Shown here in pieces: positions 25,074 to 34,400 of a stretch of DNA of 64,000 bases. The notes under the pieces were generated by a model that searched no databases, was not told the origin of the DNA, and saw only the letters and a list, made by a program, of their open reading frames with translations. Source of the stretch: Dokdonia sp. PRO95 (GTDB taxonomy: Bacteria > Bacteroidota > Bacteroidia > Flavobacteriales > Flavobacteriaceae); the NCBI RefSeq assembly GCF_000355805.1, contig NZ_CM001837.1, positions 2,074,155-2,138,154 of the forward strand. Reading direction: 5' to 3'. Position 1 is the first letter of the stretch. The number at the start of each line of letters is the position of its first letter. A program made the position numbers and the translations under genes.

Positions 25074-26116
25074 GAATCGGCGGTTGCTATCAGTGATTTT
25101 GCAGCTTTGAAAGGTGATACCTCGCCGCAAGCCACTTTTTCAAGAATCTCGGGAAGCGTTGACTTCACATCCTTGTTATTATAAAATGTGTCCTTAAGAG
25201 TGTTCTCTATAGTTTGTAATAGCCAAAACTTGTTCTGCTCTGCTCTTTTCTTGGAAAAATATCCAGAGGCCTTTGTATGATTACAGTAATCTGAAACTAA
25301 GTCCCAAGAATCTGAAATTCCTGAATGTTCTAAGGCACTACAAGTAATAACTTTTGGAGCCCAATTGCTAGGCTTTGGAGGGAAAAGGTGCAATGCTTTT
25401 GCAAAAGCAGATCTAGCCAGCCGTGCTGCCTTTTCATTACCACCATCTGCTTTATTGATTACAATGGTGTCTGCCATTTCTATAATCCCGCGTTTAATTC
25501 CTTGTAATTCATCTCCTGCTCCTGCTAGCTTTAGTAGTAGAAAGAAATCAACCATAGAGTGTACTACCGTCTCACTCTGACCTACACCTACGGTTTCAAT
25601 AATAATAGTATCAAAGCCTGAGGCTTCGCATAATATGATTGCCTCTCTAGTTTTACGAGCAACGCCACCTAGAGAATCTCCAGAAGCACTAGGACGTATA
25701 AATGCATTAGGGTTTTGAGATAGCTCATACATCCTCGTTTTATCACCTAAGATACTACCATGAGAAACAGAGCTCGTAGGGTCTACCGCAAGTACAGCTA
25801 CTTTTTTACCTTGGTCTGTAAGATAGTTTCCTAAGCTTTCTATAAACGTACTCTTACCTACACCAGGAACACCTGTGATTCCTAATCTAACAGACTTATT
25901 GGCATGAGGTAAACACAGTTCTATAAGTTGTTGTGCTTTTACTTGATGCTCTTGAACCGAGCTTTCTATTAAAGTGATTCCTTGTGATAATGCAGTGATA
26001 TTACCAGCAATTAATAGCTGGGCCAGTTGTGATACATCAATAGTGCCTTGCCTTTTACTTTTTTTGTAAAATGCAGGATTAATACTCTTGTTTATGGATG
26101 TGTTTTTGTCGCTCAC
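25070..26116 (-). CDS. meaB: Methylmalonyl-CoA mutase-associated GTPase MeaB
   Basis: The 348-residue protein starts with GTG and shows the MeaB/ArgK G domain: GITGVPGVGKSTFIESLG (P-loop), VLAVDPTSSVSHGSILGDKTRM, ETVGVGQSE and NKADGG. It guards adenosylcobalamin loading of methylmalonyl-CoA mutase. No mutase gene is in the window; a PduO-type adenosyltransferase lies about 9 kb downstream. A palindrome 25394-25409 (TGCTTTTGCAAAAGCA) also encodes AFAKA. Confidence 0.94.
   Translation of the reverse strand: MSDKNTSINKSINPAFYKKSKRQGTIDVSQLAQLLIAGNITALSQGITLIESSVQEHQVKAQQLIELCLPHANKSVRLGITGVPGVGKSTFIESLGNYLTDQGKKVAVLAVDPTSSVSHGSILGDKTRMYELSQNPNAFIRPSASGDSLGGVARKTREAIILCEASGFDTIIIETVGVGQSETVVHSMVDFFLLLKLAGAGDELQGIKRGIIEMADTIVINKADGGNEKAARLARSAFAKALHLFPPKPSNWAPKVITCSALEHSGISDSWDLVSDYCNHTKASGYFSKKRAEQNKFWLLQTIENTLKDTFYNNKDVKSTLPEILEKVACGEVSPFKAAKSLIATADS
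25394..25409. repeat. Variant palindrome TGCTTTTGCAAAAGCA in meaB
   Basis: A perfect 16-bp palindrome that encodes AFAKA like the main family but has TTGCAA at its centre instead of TCGCGA and A/T at the ends. It may be a decayed or sibling copy, or chance. Confidence 0.4.
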
Positions 26117-26156
26117 AATGGTGATGCCAAATTACTACTTTCTACATACATCTACA

Positions 26157-26184
26157 TCAAAAAAAAACCACCATTTGGTGGTTT
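26157..26184 (-). terminator. Terminator of the 177-aa gene
   Basis: AAACCACCA-TT-TGGTGGTTT is a perfect stem, followed on the minus strand by a run of T. Confidence 0.85.
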
Positions 26185-26187
26185 AAC

Positions 26188-26721
26188 TTATTTTGAAGCA
26201 TTCATTTTTTTAAAATCTATAACTCCTGAATTTTTCTTCTTGAGTTTTTTCTCTTTTGCCTTTTGTTTCTTTTTTTTCATCTTTTTCTTGAGCTTCAAGA
26301 GTTCGATGTGTGATTGCTTCATCTGGAATTCCATAGGTACAAGTACTTCTAAAATATTTACTGGAAGCCATCCATCGTCTATAATATCTTTAAGTAAGTT
26401 AAGTACAACTTCATCTTGTACCATACATTCTCCTATAAGATATTTTGGTTTGCTATTTTCTAGCGCAGCTTTTACTTCAATCCAGTCGCGATTAGAATTT
26501 CCTTTTACGATGTCTAATCTACTCGGTTCAATGCCTTCTTGCGACATACGCTCCACTATTTTATGGCAAAAGCGATTTCTATTCACACTTTCATGACTCA
26601 AAAAGCGCTTGTATTCTGTAATCTGGATATCTTCTGCGGCATTAAAGTAGCGTCGCTCTGCCCAGAAGCATTCATCTAGTAGATCATTTAATTTTTCGTA
26701 CGATAAGTCAAGGTGCTTCAT
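26188..26721 (-). CDS. Hypothetical protein with helical N-terminus and lysine-rich tail
   Basis: The N-terminal helices (LNDLLDECFWAERRYFNAAEDI, NRFCHKIVERMSQEG) resemble four-helix-bundle DUF2383/PA2169-type proteins, but only weakly. Residues about 140-167 are almost all lysine with Lys/Gln/Glu runs, a probable nucleic-acid-binding or disordered tail. The 177-residue product is cytoplasmic. It is divergent from the sigma-factor gene. Function is unknown. Confidence 0.55.
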   Translation of the reverse strand: MKHLDLSYEKLNDLLDECFWAERRYFNAAEDIQITEYKRFLSHESVNRNRFCHKIVERMSQEGIEPSRLDIVKGNSNRDWIEVKAALENSKPKYLIGECMVQDEVVLNLLKDIIDDGWLPVNILEVLVPMEFQMKQSHIELLKLKKKMKKKKQKAKEKKLKKKNSGVIDFKKMNASK

Positions 26722-26865
26722 AGGGCTATTGTTATGGTCAAATATAATTCAGGATTAAACGTACGTGTACTAACTTAGTGTTAATACCTCTATATTTAAG
26801 AATAGTTTATTCAAAAATCATAGATTATCTTAATTTTCTGTTAATGTCGTATTTTTTTAGGTCAT

Positions 26866-27483
26866 TTGCAACATAAAGAAAATAGTATCGTCTTTAGAGA
26901 GAATAGCAATCACAACCATCAAAACCAACCAACCATTTTGCTAGTTACTGAAATCATAGAAAAATGTAAAACTAATGATCGCAAGGCACAGCTGCAGCTG
27001 TACAATAAGTATTGTGATGGTATGTACCACGTCGCCTTTAGATTTTTAAAAAATTCATTTGAAGCAGAGGAAGCGATGCATGAGGGGTTTATAAATGCCT
27101 TTGCAAAGCTGCATCAGTTTACTGGAGAAGTCACCTTTGGAGCCTGGCTTAAGCGTATCGTGATTAATAAAAGTCTCGATATGATCAAGGCAAAGAAAGC
27201 AGTGATTATCCCGCTTAATGAAGAGGTAATGGGCAAAGTGGATGATGATGACGGTTGGGATGTAGGAGACGACGTTACTATAGAACATGTAAAAAACGTT
27301 ATCAGCGAACTTCCTGAAAAGTATAAATTTCCTCTTATGCTATTCTTAATAGAGGGTTATGATCATCAGGAAATTTCAGAAATATTACAGATTACAGAAG
27401 TGGCTTCAAGAACGCTGGTGCACCGCGGGAAGAAAAAACTTCAACAACAATTAAAGACGCTTAATTATGGCACAGGATATTAG
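26866..27483 (+). CDS. ECF RNA polymerase sigma factor
   Basis: The protein has sigma region 2 (about 45-110, with DGMYHVAFRFLKN and AEEAMHEGFINAFAKL) and region 4 (about 145-200, with LPEKYKFPLMLFLIEGYDHQEISEILQI). No ATG is available: the frame opens with TTG at 26866, and another TTG lies at 26938, so the true start is uncertain. It overlaps the downstream membrane gene by 17 bases, the usual layout with an anti-sigma factor, and so probably controls its own operon. Confidence 0.9.
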   Translation: MQHKENSIVFRENSNHNHQNQPTILLVTEIIEKCKTNDRKAQLQLYNKYCDGMYHVAFRFLKNSFEAEEAMHEGFINAFAKLHQFTGEVTFGAWLKRIVINKSLDMIKAKKAVIIPLNEEVMGKVDDDDGWDVGDDVTIEHVKNVISELPEKYKFPLMLFLIEGYDHQEISEILQITEVASRTLVHRGKKKLQQQLKTLNYGTGY

Positions 27484-28072
27484 AGAGCTCATGAAGAATG
27501 ATAGCGACAGTAAGGAATCACTGCGCGAGGGACATACACGTCGCTTTGAGAATTTACTTGAAGAGCGCTTGCCTATTCAGGAGCAAAAAACTTCGGCTAA
27601 AGGAGGTATCTATTTATGGATGAAAATTGCAGCAGTACTTATTGTAGCTGGTGGAATTGTATTTATGGTGTATAATAACGCTTTCGCGAAAGCGGAAGAT
27701 CAACAAATAGTAGAGGTAGAGACAAGTGAAAAACAAAGTGCAGAACCAGAAGTGTTACTAAGCGCCATCTCACCAGAATTTAAACGAGTGGAGGATTATT
27801 ACCTCGCAAGTGTAAATCTTGAGATTGCGAGATTAGAAATCACTGATGATAACAAAGAACTTATAGATGCTTTTATGAAGCAACTGTCTGATCTGGATGA
27901 AGAGTACAAGAGCCTCAATCGTGAGATTACCGAAAGTGGAGTAAGTGATGAAATGGTAAGTGCGATGATTGAGAATCTCAAATTACGTGTAGAGCTTATG
28001 ATAAAGCTCAAGTCAAAATTGAAAGAAATGAAAAACGCTGCTCAGCAAGAAGCAGCCATTCAAACCGTATAA
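27467..28072 (+). CDS. Single-pass membrane protein, probable anti-sigma factor
   Basis: The 201-residue protein has a cytoplasmic N-terminus with a short helix, one membrane helix (about 50-70, MKIAAVLIVAGGIVFMVY) and a periplasmic C-terminus that is largely coiled coil (about 110-195). This layout fits an anti-sigma factor for the preceding ECF sigma, but no zinc-binding HxxxCxxC motif is seen. The palindrome at 27679-27694 encodes AFAKA just after the membrane helix. Confidence 0.6.
   Translation: MAQDIRELMKNDSDSKESLREGHTRRFENLLEERLPIQEQKTSAKGGIYLWMKIAAVLIVAGGIVFMVYNNAFAKAEDQQIVEVETSEKQSAEPEVLLSAISPEFKRVEDYYLASVNLEIARLEITDDNKELIDAFMKQLSDLDEEYKSLNREITESGVSDEMVSAMIENLKLRVELMIKLKSKLKEMKNAAQQEAAIQTV
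27679..27694. repeat. Iterated palindrome copy 10 (perfect)
   Basis: A perfect 16-mer right after the membrane-helix codons of the anti-sigma-like gene, AFAKA frame. Confidence 0.95.
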
Positions 28073-28074
28073 AA

Positions 28075-29787
28075 ATGAAACAGTCAAACATATTTTGGAC
28101 CTTCCTAGCGCTGCTTTTTGTGGCATCTGGAAGTGTATTTGCACAAAGCAAAAAAGAAAAACTAAACGAGCGCTTCTCAGTTAATAAGGATGTGTCTATC
28201 ACAGTAGATACACGCTATGCAGATGTAGTTTTTGAAACATGGAATAAAAATGAAGTATCTGTAGAGGCTTATGTAGAAGGTAAAGATGCTAGTACTGCTC
28301 TCAAATCATGGGACTTAAATGTGTCAGGTAATAGTAATAATGTGCGCATTACTAGTAAAGGTGGTTATAGCGACGCAAAGGTGTATGATAGAAATGATAT
28401 AGGTAACCTCAATCTAGATCTTGATCTAGACCTTGGAGAAATTATAGGTCAATCGCTTAGCCTAGTGGAGCCGGTAATGAATGGTCTTGTAGGGCCTCTG
28501 TTAGAAGGAATATCTGGACAACGATTACCAGATGAGTTTTATGAGGAAATGGGAAAGATGAAATTTGACCATGAAGCCTACAAAAGAGAGGGAAGAGCTT
28601 ATCTCGATAGATGGGAGAAACAAGTGGATAAAAGCTATGGCCCAGAGTTTGAAGAAAAAATGGAGAGATGGAGCGCAGAGTTTGAGCGTAAGTCTGAGGA
28701 CTGGAGTGAGCGCTTAGTAGAACGTTCTGGGATCCCTAGGTGGCCTTTTAAAAGCGGAGGTAATATGACCTTTGATAGTGATGAGTATGAAAAAGACAAA
28801 CAGGCATATGTAAACAAGCTAAACAGAAAGTACAACACAAGAGTAAGTGTACGTGAGGTAGATAAATGGCTGGATGATGTAGAGGCTTGGGGAGAGGATT
28901 TTGGAAAAAAGATGGAAGACTGGGGAGAAAACTTTGGTGAGTCTATGGAAGCATGGGGAGAATCTTTTGGAGAGAACTTTGGCAAGTCTATGGAGAAGTG
29001 GGGAGAATCTTTTGGGAAAGACATGGAAAAGTGGGGTGAAAACTTTGGAAAGAAAATGGAGCGCTGGGCAGAAGAGCACGATGGAGAATGGGAAGAAAAA
29101 CATACTAAGGATGAAAAAGGAAACAAGAGTAGCCACTTTAGCCTTAATTGGGATTCTGAAAATAGTGCGTCAAAAAAGTCAAATAAAAATGTAAAACGTA
29201 TAATAATTATCAAGATGCCTAAAAAGGCAGAGCTAGATTTAAATGTACGTTATGGTAAAGTGAGAATGGCAGATGCTTATAATGCAAAAGCTACAATCTC
29301 ACATGGAAGCCTTGTAGCAACAAACATCGATGGAGGGCAAACCTCCTTCGATGTTTCTTATAGCCCAGTTGCGGTTGCAAACTGGAACGAGGGAACTCTT
29401 GATGTGAATCATGTGAAAGAATGTAACATCTCAACTGCAAATAACATTAAGGTAACGTCAAACTCTAGTAATGTAAATATAAATCGGATTGATGGAGCTG
29501 GGATGATATCTGGATCATTTGGTAAGCTATCCATACCCCAAGTGAGTGATAACTTTGGATCGCTTACTATCTTTCTTGAGAATAGTGATCTCTCAATGAG
29601 ATTACCACAATCTGCTTTTAATTTTAATTATAGCGGAGATCATAATGACTTCTTTATTCCAAAACAGCTGGAGACACAGTCTATGAAGAATGGATCTACA
29701 GAGATGGTAAATGGTTTTCATAAATCACGCAGTAGTGCAAATACCATCACTATCAATGCTAAGTATAGTGACGTAGTACTACAGTAA
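28075..29787 (+). CDS. Secreted DUF4097-like adhesin-type protein with 11-residue W/F/M repeats
   Basis: The 570-residue product has a signal peptide (about 1-24, VFAQ), a beta-rich N-terminal part (VDTRYADVVFETWNKNEV), a charged helical centre and a C-terminal beta-solenoid-like region (about 380-570, LDLNVRYGKVRMADAYNAKA, VTSNSSNVNI) like DUF4097 putative adhesins. Residues about 269-340 (28880-29095) repeat an 11-residue unit of the form E-x-W-G-E-x-F-G-x-x-M five to six times. It is the third gene of the sigma/anti-sigma operon (2-base gap), so it is likely a target of that pathway. Confidence 0.7.
   Translation: MKQSNIFWTFLALLFVASGSVFAQSKKEKLNERFSVNKDVSITVDTRYADVVFETWNKNEVSVEAYVEGKDASTALKSWDLNVSGNSNNVRITSKGGYSDAKVYDRNDIGNLNLDLDLDLGEIIGQSLSLVEPVMNGLVGPLLEGISGQRLPDEFYEEMGKMKFDHEAYKREGRAYLDRWEKQVDKSYGPEFEEKMERWSAEFERKSEDWSERLVERSGIPRWPFKSGGNMTFDSDEYEKDKQAYVNKLNRKYNTRVSVREVDKWLDDVEAWGEDFGKKMEDWGENFGESMEAWGESFGENFGKSMEKWGESFGKDMEKWGENFGKKMERWAEEHDGEWEEKHTKDEKGNKSSHFSLNWDSENSASKKSNKNVKRIIIIKMPKKAELDLNVRYGKVRMADAYNAKATISHGSLVATNIDGGQTSFDVSYSPVAVANWNEGTLDVNHVKECNISTANNIKVTSNSSNVNINRIDGAGMISGSFGKLSIPQVSDNFGSLTIFLENSDLSMRLPQSAFNFNYSGDHNDFFIPKQLETQSMKNGSTEMVNGFHKSRSSANTITINAKYSDVVLQ
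28880..29095 (+). repeat. In-frame tandem 33-base repeats
   Basis: Degenerate 33-base units encode W-G-E-x-F-G-x-x-M-E-x blocks, with one unit lengthened by four residues (GENF). They would form an amphipathic helix with aromatic residues in register. Confidence 0.75.
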
Positions 29788-29813
29788 ATAAAGATTATAT
29801 AATTGATTACTTT

Positions 29814-29832
29814 GCAGCTATGGCTGCTTTTT
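29814..29832 (+). terminator. Terminator of the sigma/anti-sigma/adhesin operon
   Basis: GCAGC...GCTGC with a short loop and five T following. The stem is short, so strength is moderate. Confidence 0.5.
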
Positions 29833-29859
29833 GTGTTCACCCTAGATTAAGTACTTTTA
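29831..29859 (+). promoter_or_regulatory. Promoter of the M23 peptidase gene
   Basis: TTG (29831-29833) and TACTTTTA (29852-29859) are separated by 18 bases; the -7 box matches seven of eight consensus positions. The ATG is at 29878. Confidence 0.45.
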
Positions 29860-29877
29860 TGGTGTAATAGACCCTCT

Positions 29878-30558
29878 ATGAATAACACTTTTTTAAGTTC
29901 GCTCACACAGCAATTCACACCCATCATAAATCCTACCTTTCAAAAGGAGGATTACTTTCCATTAGATTTGTCTACAGCCAATAAGGATCTAGATATTGAT
30001 ATGCTCACGCGGCCGCATGATCATCATGATTTTTTACAAGCGTATCTCGCACAAAATGATGCTAAAGTTGCTTATGGTGGCTATCTGGAGCAGCGTCCAC
30101 TATATGATCGATCAGATTATTTTCAAGCTACAGATCCAAAGGACAAGCGTAATATCCACCTAGGAATTGATTTGTGGTGTGATGAAGGTACAGGGGTGCT
30201 CAGTCCTTTAGAGGGTGAGATACATAGTTTTAAGCGCAATGAGAATTTTGGTGATTATGGTCCTACCATAATCTTAAAACATAAGATAGGGGAGCACACA
30301 TTTCACACCTTGTATGGCCATCTGAGTTTGTCTTCTCTAGAAGGTAAGGAAGTAGGGCAAAAGGTGGCAGCAGGTGAGCTTATAGCAACTTTGGGTGCTC
30401 CAGATATTAATGGTGATTATGCGCCGCACCTGCATTTTCAAATTGTGATAGACATGGAAGGCAAGGAAGGAGATTATGCAGGCGTAGGAAGCCAGAATAC
30501 CTTAGATTTCTACAAGAATAACTGCCCAGACCCTAATCTGCTATTAAAAATTTATTAA
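29878..30558 (+). CDS. M23-family (LytM) metallopeptidase domain protein without signal peptide
   Basis: The 226-residue protein has an M23 domain (about 90-215) with the zinc ligands in HLGIDLW (His and Asp) and HLHFQ, plus TLYGHLS. M23 enzymes usually cut peptidoglycan cross-links, but no signal peptide or membrane helix is seen, so either it acts on another substrate or it is exported by another route. It overlaps the HAD gene tail to tail by 26 bases. Confidence 0.85.
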   Translation: MNNTFLSSLTQQFTPIINPTFQKEDYFPLDLSTANKDLDIDMLTRPHDHHDFLQAYLAQNDAKVAYGGYLEQRPLYDRSDYFQATDPKDKRNIHLGIDLWCDEGTGVLSPLEGEIHSFKRNENFGDYGPTIILKHKIGEHTFHTLYGHLSLSSLEGKEVGQKVAAGELIATLGAPDINGDYAPHLHFQIVIDMEGKEGDYAGVGSQNTLDFYKNNCPDPNLLLKIY

Positions 30559-31351
30559 TCGCTTGCGCAACGGCGTGTTCTTTATTTGTAAAAGGACTCA
30601 CATAATCTGCTAGTGACTTTAGGGTGTCTGTGGCATTTGCTACTGCAACACCTAGTCCTACCTTTTTTATGAGTTCATCGTCATTATGATTATCGCCAAA
30701 AGCCATTACTTCACTCATCTCATAGCCATATTGGGCTAGTAAAAGTTTTTTCAAAGCAGTTGCTTTGTCTATATTTTTTGGAGTGATCTCGAGATACGTA
30801 TCCTTAGAGCGATAAAAGTGTACGGTATCTTTATAAGCGGGCGTGAGAAGTTCTATAATTTCGTCAAGCTCTTCTGGCTTACCCATACACATGAGTTTAT
30901 GGATTCCAAGATGCTCCTTGTTTAAAAAATCGAGACTTTCTAAGGCTGTTTGATATACTGGAGTTGCACTGGTATTGTTTATTTCGCGCAAGCTCCACTC
31001 ATCTTCCCTATCTGTAAACCAGTGTTCATGACTATAAATACTTAGGTTATAAGTATGTTCAGCGTGATGACGTACTAAGTTATCGAGTAGCGAAGTAGGG
31101 AAGGTGTTGCTTTCTATAACCGTGTTATCCTTGCCTATAATAAGCCCGCCATTAAAAGCTATTAGAGACTCACCTAGGTTGCCCAGACCTTCTTGTAAGT
31201 ACCGCATAGCTTGCGGCGGTCTTGAGGATGCTAGAATGAGGGGTAATCCCGCTTTCGCGAAAGCGTAAACAGTCTCTTCACTTAACCAGCGCTCTTTATT
31301 TAATAACGTACCGTCTATATCTGAACATAGTATTTTTATAGTGTTTTCCAT
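30533..31351 (-). CDS. Cof-type HAD phosphatase
   Basis: The 272-residue protein shows HAD motif I SDIDGTLLN (about 9-17), motif II ILASSRPP, motif III lysine region and motif IV FGDNHNDDELI near the end, with a C2B cap as in Cof/YidA sugar-phosphate phosphatases. The substrate is not known. The palindrome at 31250-31265 encodes AFAKAGLPL in the helix before motif II. Confidence 0.9.
   Translation of the reverse strand: MENTIKILCSDIDGTLLNKERWLSEETVYAFAKAGLPLILASSRPPQAMRYLQEGLGNLGESLIAFNGGLIIGKDNTVIESNTFPTSLLDNLVRHHAEHTYNLSIYSHEHWFTDREDEWSLREINNTSATPVYQTALESLDFLNKEHLGIHKLMCMGKPEELDEIIELLTPAYKDTVHFYRSKDTYLEITPKNIDKATALKKLLLAQYGYEMSEVMAFGDNHNDDELIKKVGLGVAVANATDTLKSLADYVSPFTNKEHAVAQAINKFLIAD
31250..31265. 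repeat. Iterated palindrome copy 11 (perfect)
   Basis: A perfect 16-mer in the HAD gene, AFAKA frame on the minus strand. Confidence 0.95.
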
Positions 31352-31364
31352 AATGTAAGAAACT

Positions 31365-31392
31365 AAAACGGCGAACTTAAAAGTTCGCCGTT
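31365..31392 (-). terminator. Terminator of secA
   Basis: AACGGCGAACTT-AA-AAGTTCGCCGTT is a perfect 12-bp stem between secA and the HAD gene, followed on the minus strand by a short T-rich stretch. Confidence 0.8.
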
Positions 31393-31414
31393 GTTATATA
31401 ATCAAAAGTGGTAG

Positions 31415-34400
31415 TTAGTTTTGTACAATTACCCATTGTCCTTTTGCAAGGAGTGGTTCTGCTTGTTTGAACTTTACTTCCTTAGTCTCGCCATTCATCA
31501 CGTTTTTAATAGTTACACGGTCATTACGGCCTATTTTAGGTTGAGACCTTACGATAGTCTCTGTTACTTGTTGTTGCTGTGGCTGTGTGTTTCCAGCTGC
31601 TCTTGCCTGCGTAGAACGCTCATCAAGATTAGGAATTTCTTCCTTTTGAGTTTGTGTTTGTTCACGAGTTTCACGCACTTGAGAAGCATCACTTACTTGC
31701 TGCTGGTTGCCTTGTGGAATTTCTCCTTTAAATAAGAAAGAAATTACGTCCTTATTTACTTTATCAATCATCGTTTTGAAAAGCTCAAAAGCTTCAAACT
31801 TATAGATGAGTAAAGGATCTTTTTGCTCGTGTACAGCAAGGCGAACACTCTGCTTAAGTTCATCCATCTTACGAAGGTGATCTTTCCAAGCGTCGTCTAT
31901 GATGGCAAGAGTAATATTCTTTTCAAAATCTGTTACTAGTTGCTTACCATCAGTCTCGTAAGCTTCTTTAAGATTTGTTACTACACGTAGCTCTTTGTTT
32001 CCGTCAGAAAAAGGAACAACAATACGTTCAAACTTTGCAGCAGGATCTTCATACACTCGCTTGATGATAGGGAATGCAAGGTCTGCATTCTTAGTCATCT
32101 TCTCTCTGTAGTGCTCAAAAGAGGCTTTGTAAATGATATCTGTAAGCTCCTTTGCAGATTTACTTGCAAACTCACTTTCACTCACTGGGCTCGTCATTGA
32201 GAAATAACGGATGAGCTCGAACTCAAAGTTCTTGTAATCTTGAGCCTGCTTGTTTGACTCTACAATTACCTCAGAAGTATCATAAATCATGTTTGCGAGA
32301 TCTACTCGTAAACGTTCTCCGTAAAGTGCATGGCGACGGCGCTTATATACAACCTCACGTTGCATATTCATCACATCATCATACTCAAGAAGGTTCTTAC
32401 GTACACCAAAGTTATTTTCTTCTACTTTTTTCTGGGCACGCTCAATAGATTTTGAAATCATTCCATGTTGGATAACTTCTCCTTCCTTAAGACCCATTCT
32501 GTCCATCATCTTTGCAATACGCTCAGAACCGAATAAACGCATTAAGTTATCTTCAAGAGATACATAAAACTGTGAGCTTCCTGGATCTCCTTGACGTCCA
32601 GAACGACCACGTAGCTGTCTGTCTACACGACGAGAGTCATGACGCTCTGTACCTATAATGGCAAGACCACCGGCCTTTTTTACTTCGTCAGATAATTTAA
32701 TATCTGTACCACGACCTGCCATGTTTGTAGCAATAGTTACCACGCCTGGATTACCAGCCTCTGCAACAATATCTGCTTCTCTTTTATGGAGCTTTGCATT
32801 AAGTACATTGTGAGGAATCTTACGTAGTGTAAGCATTTTTCCAAGTAATTCTGATATCTCTACAGAAGTCGTACCAATTAGTACAGGACGTCCAGCTTTA
32901 GAAAGCTCTGTTACTTCATCAATTACTGCATTGTACTTCTCGCGTTTAGTTTTGTAAACTAAATCGTCTTTATCTTTTCTAGCAATTGGGCGGTTAGTAG
33001 GAATCTCTACAACGTCAAGTTTGTAGATTTCCCAAAGTTCGCCAGCCTCTGTTACCGCTGTACCTGTCATACCAGATAGCTTGCGATACATACGGAAGTA
33101 ATTTTGAAGTGTTACCGTTGCAAAAGTTTGTGTAGCATCCTCAATTTTTACATTTTCTTTTGCCTCAATCGCTTGGTGTAGACCATCACTGTAGCGACGA
33201 CCGTCCATAATACGACCGGTTTGCTCATCTACAATCATTACTTTGTTATCCATTACTACATACTCTGTATCTTTTTCAAATAAAGTGTATGCTTTAAGCA
33301 ATTGGTTCATGGTGTGGATACGCTCAGACTTAATCCCAAAATCTTTAAAAAGCTCTTCTTTTTCTGCAGCTTCTTCTTCTGGTGATAATCCTTTTGCCTC
33401 TATTTTTCCTATCTCAAGGCCTATCTCAGGCATTGTGAAGAAATCAGGGTTTTCTTTTCCAGAAAGTGTTTCTATCCCTTTATCAGTAAGTTCAATCTGG
33501 TTGTTCTTTTCGTCTATCGTGAAGTATAGTGCCTCATCTATTTGATGCATTTCACGGTTATTATCTTGCATGTAGAAGTTCTCCGTCTTTTGTAATAATT
33601 GACGTATTCCTTCTTCACTCAAGTATTTTATAAGGGCTTTATTTTTAGGTAACCCACGGTATACTCGTAAGAGTTGTTTACCACCTTCCTTTGTGTCACC
33701 AGCAGCAATAAGTTTTTTTGCTTCTGGAAGTACTTTTACAAGCTCCTGACGTTGTATGTTTACAATCTTCTCAATTTGCGGCTTAAGCGCATTAAATTCA
33801 TGCACATCTCCCTTAGGTACAGGTCCAGAAATAATAAGTGGTGTACGTGCATCATCTACAAGAACAGAATCTACCTCATCTACAATCGCATAATTAGGAG
33901 GTCTTTGTACAAGATCTTCAGGTTTATGTGACATATTATCACGTAGGTAGTCAAAACCAAATTCGTTATTTGTACCATAAGTAATATCTGCCGCATATGC
34001 TGCACGACGCTCAGGGCTATTAGGTCTGTGATAATCTATACAATCTATTGTCATCCCATGGAACTGGAATATAGGAGCCATCCACGCGCTATCACGTTTT
34101 GCTAGGTAGTCATTTACGGTTACTAGGTGTACTCCATTCCCCGTAAGTGCGTTGAGATATACTGGTAAGGTAGCCACAAGTGTTTTACCTTCTCCCGTTT
34201 GCATCTCGGCAATTTTTCCTTGGTGCATTGCGATACCACCTATGAGCTGTACATCATAGTGAATCATATCCCATGTTACTTCTTTTCCAGCAGCATCCCA
34301 GCTATTTGACCAGATAGCTTTATCCCCTTCTAATGTCACATAATCTTTTGTGCCACTAAGTAAGCGATCATACTCTGAGGCAGTAACCTCAAGTGCTGTG

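Noticed and set aside
28635-29213. Long antisense frame (192 codons) opposite the repeat region
   Set aside because: It mirrors the low-complexity 33-base repeats of the real gene on the other strand; its Ser/Phe/Pro repeats are a by-product.
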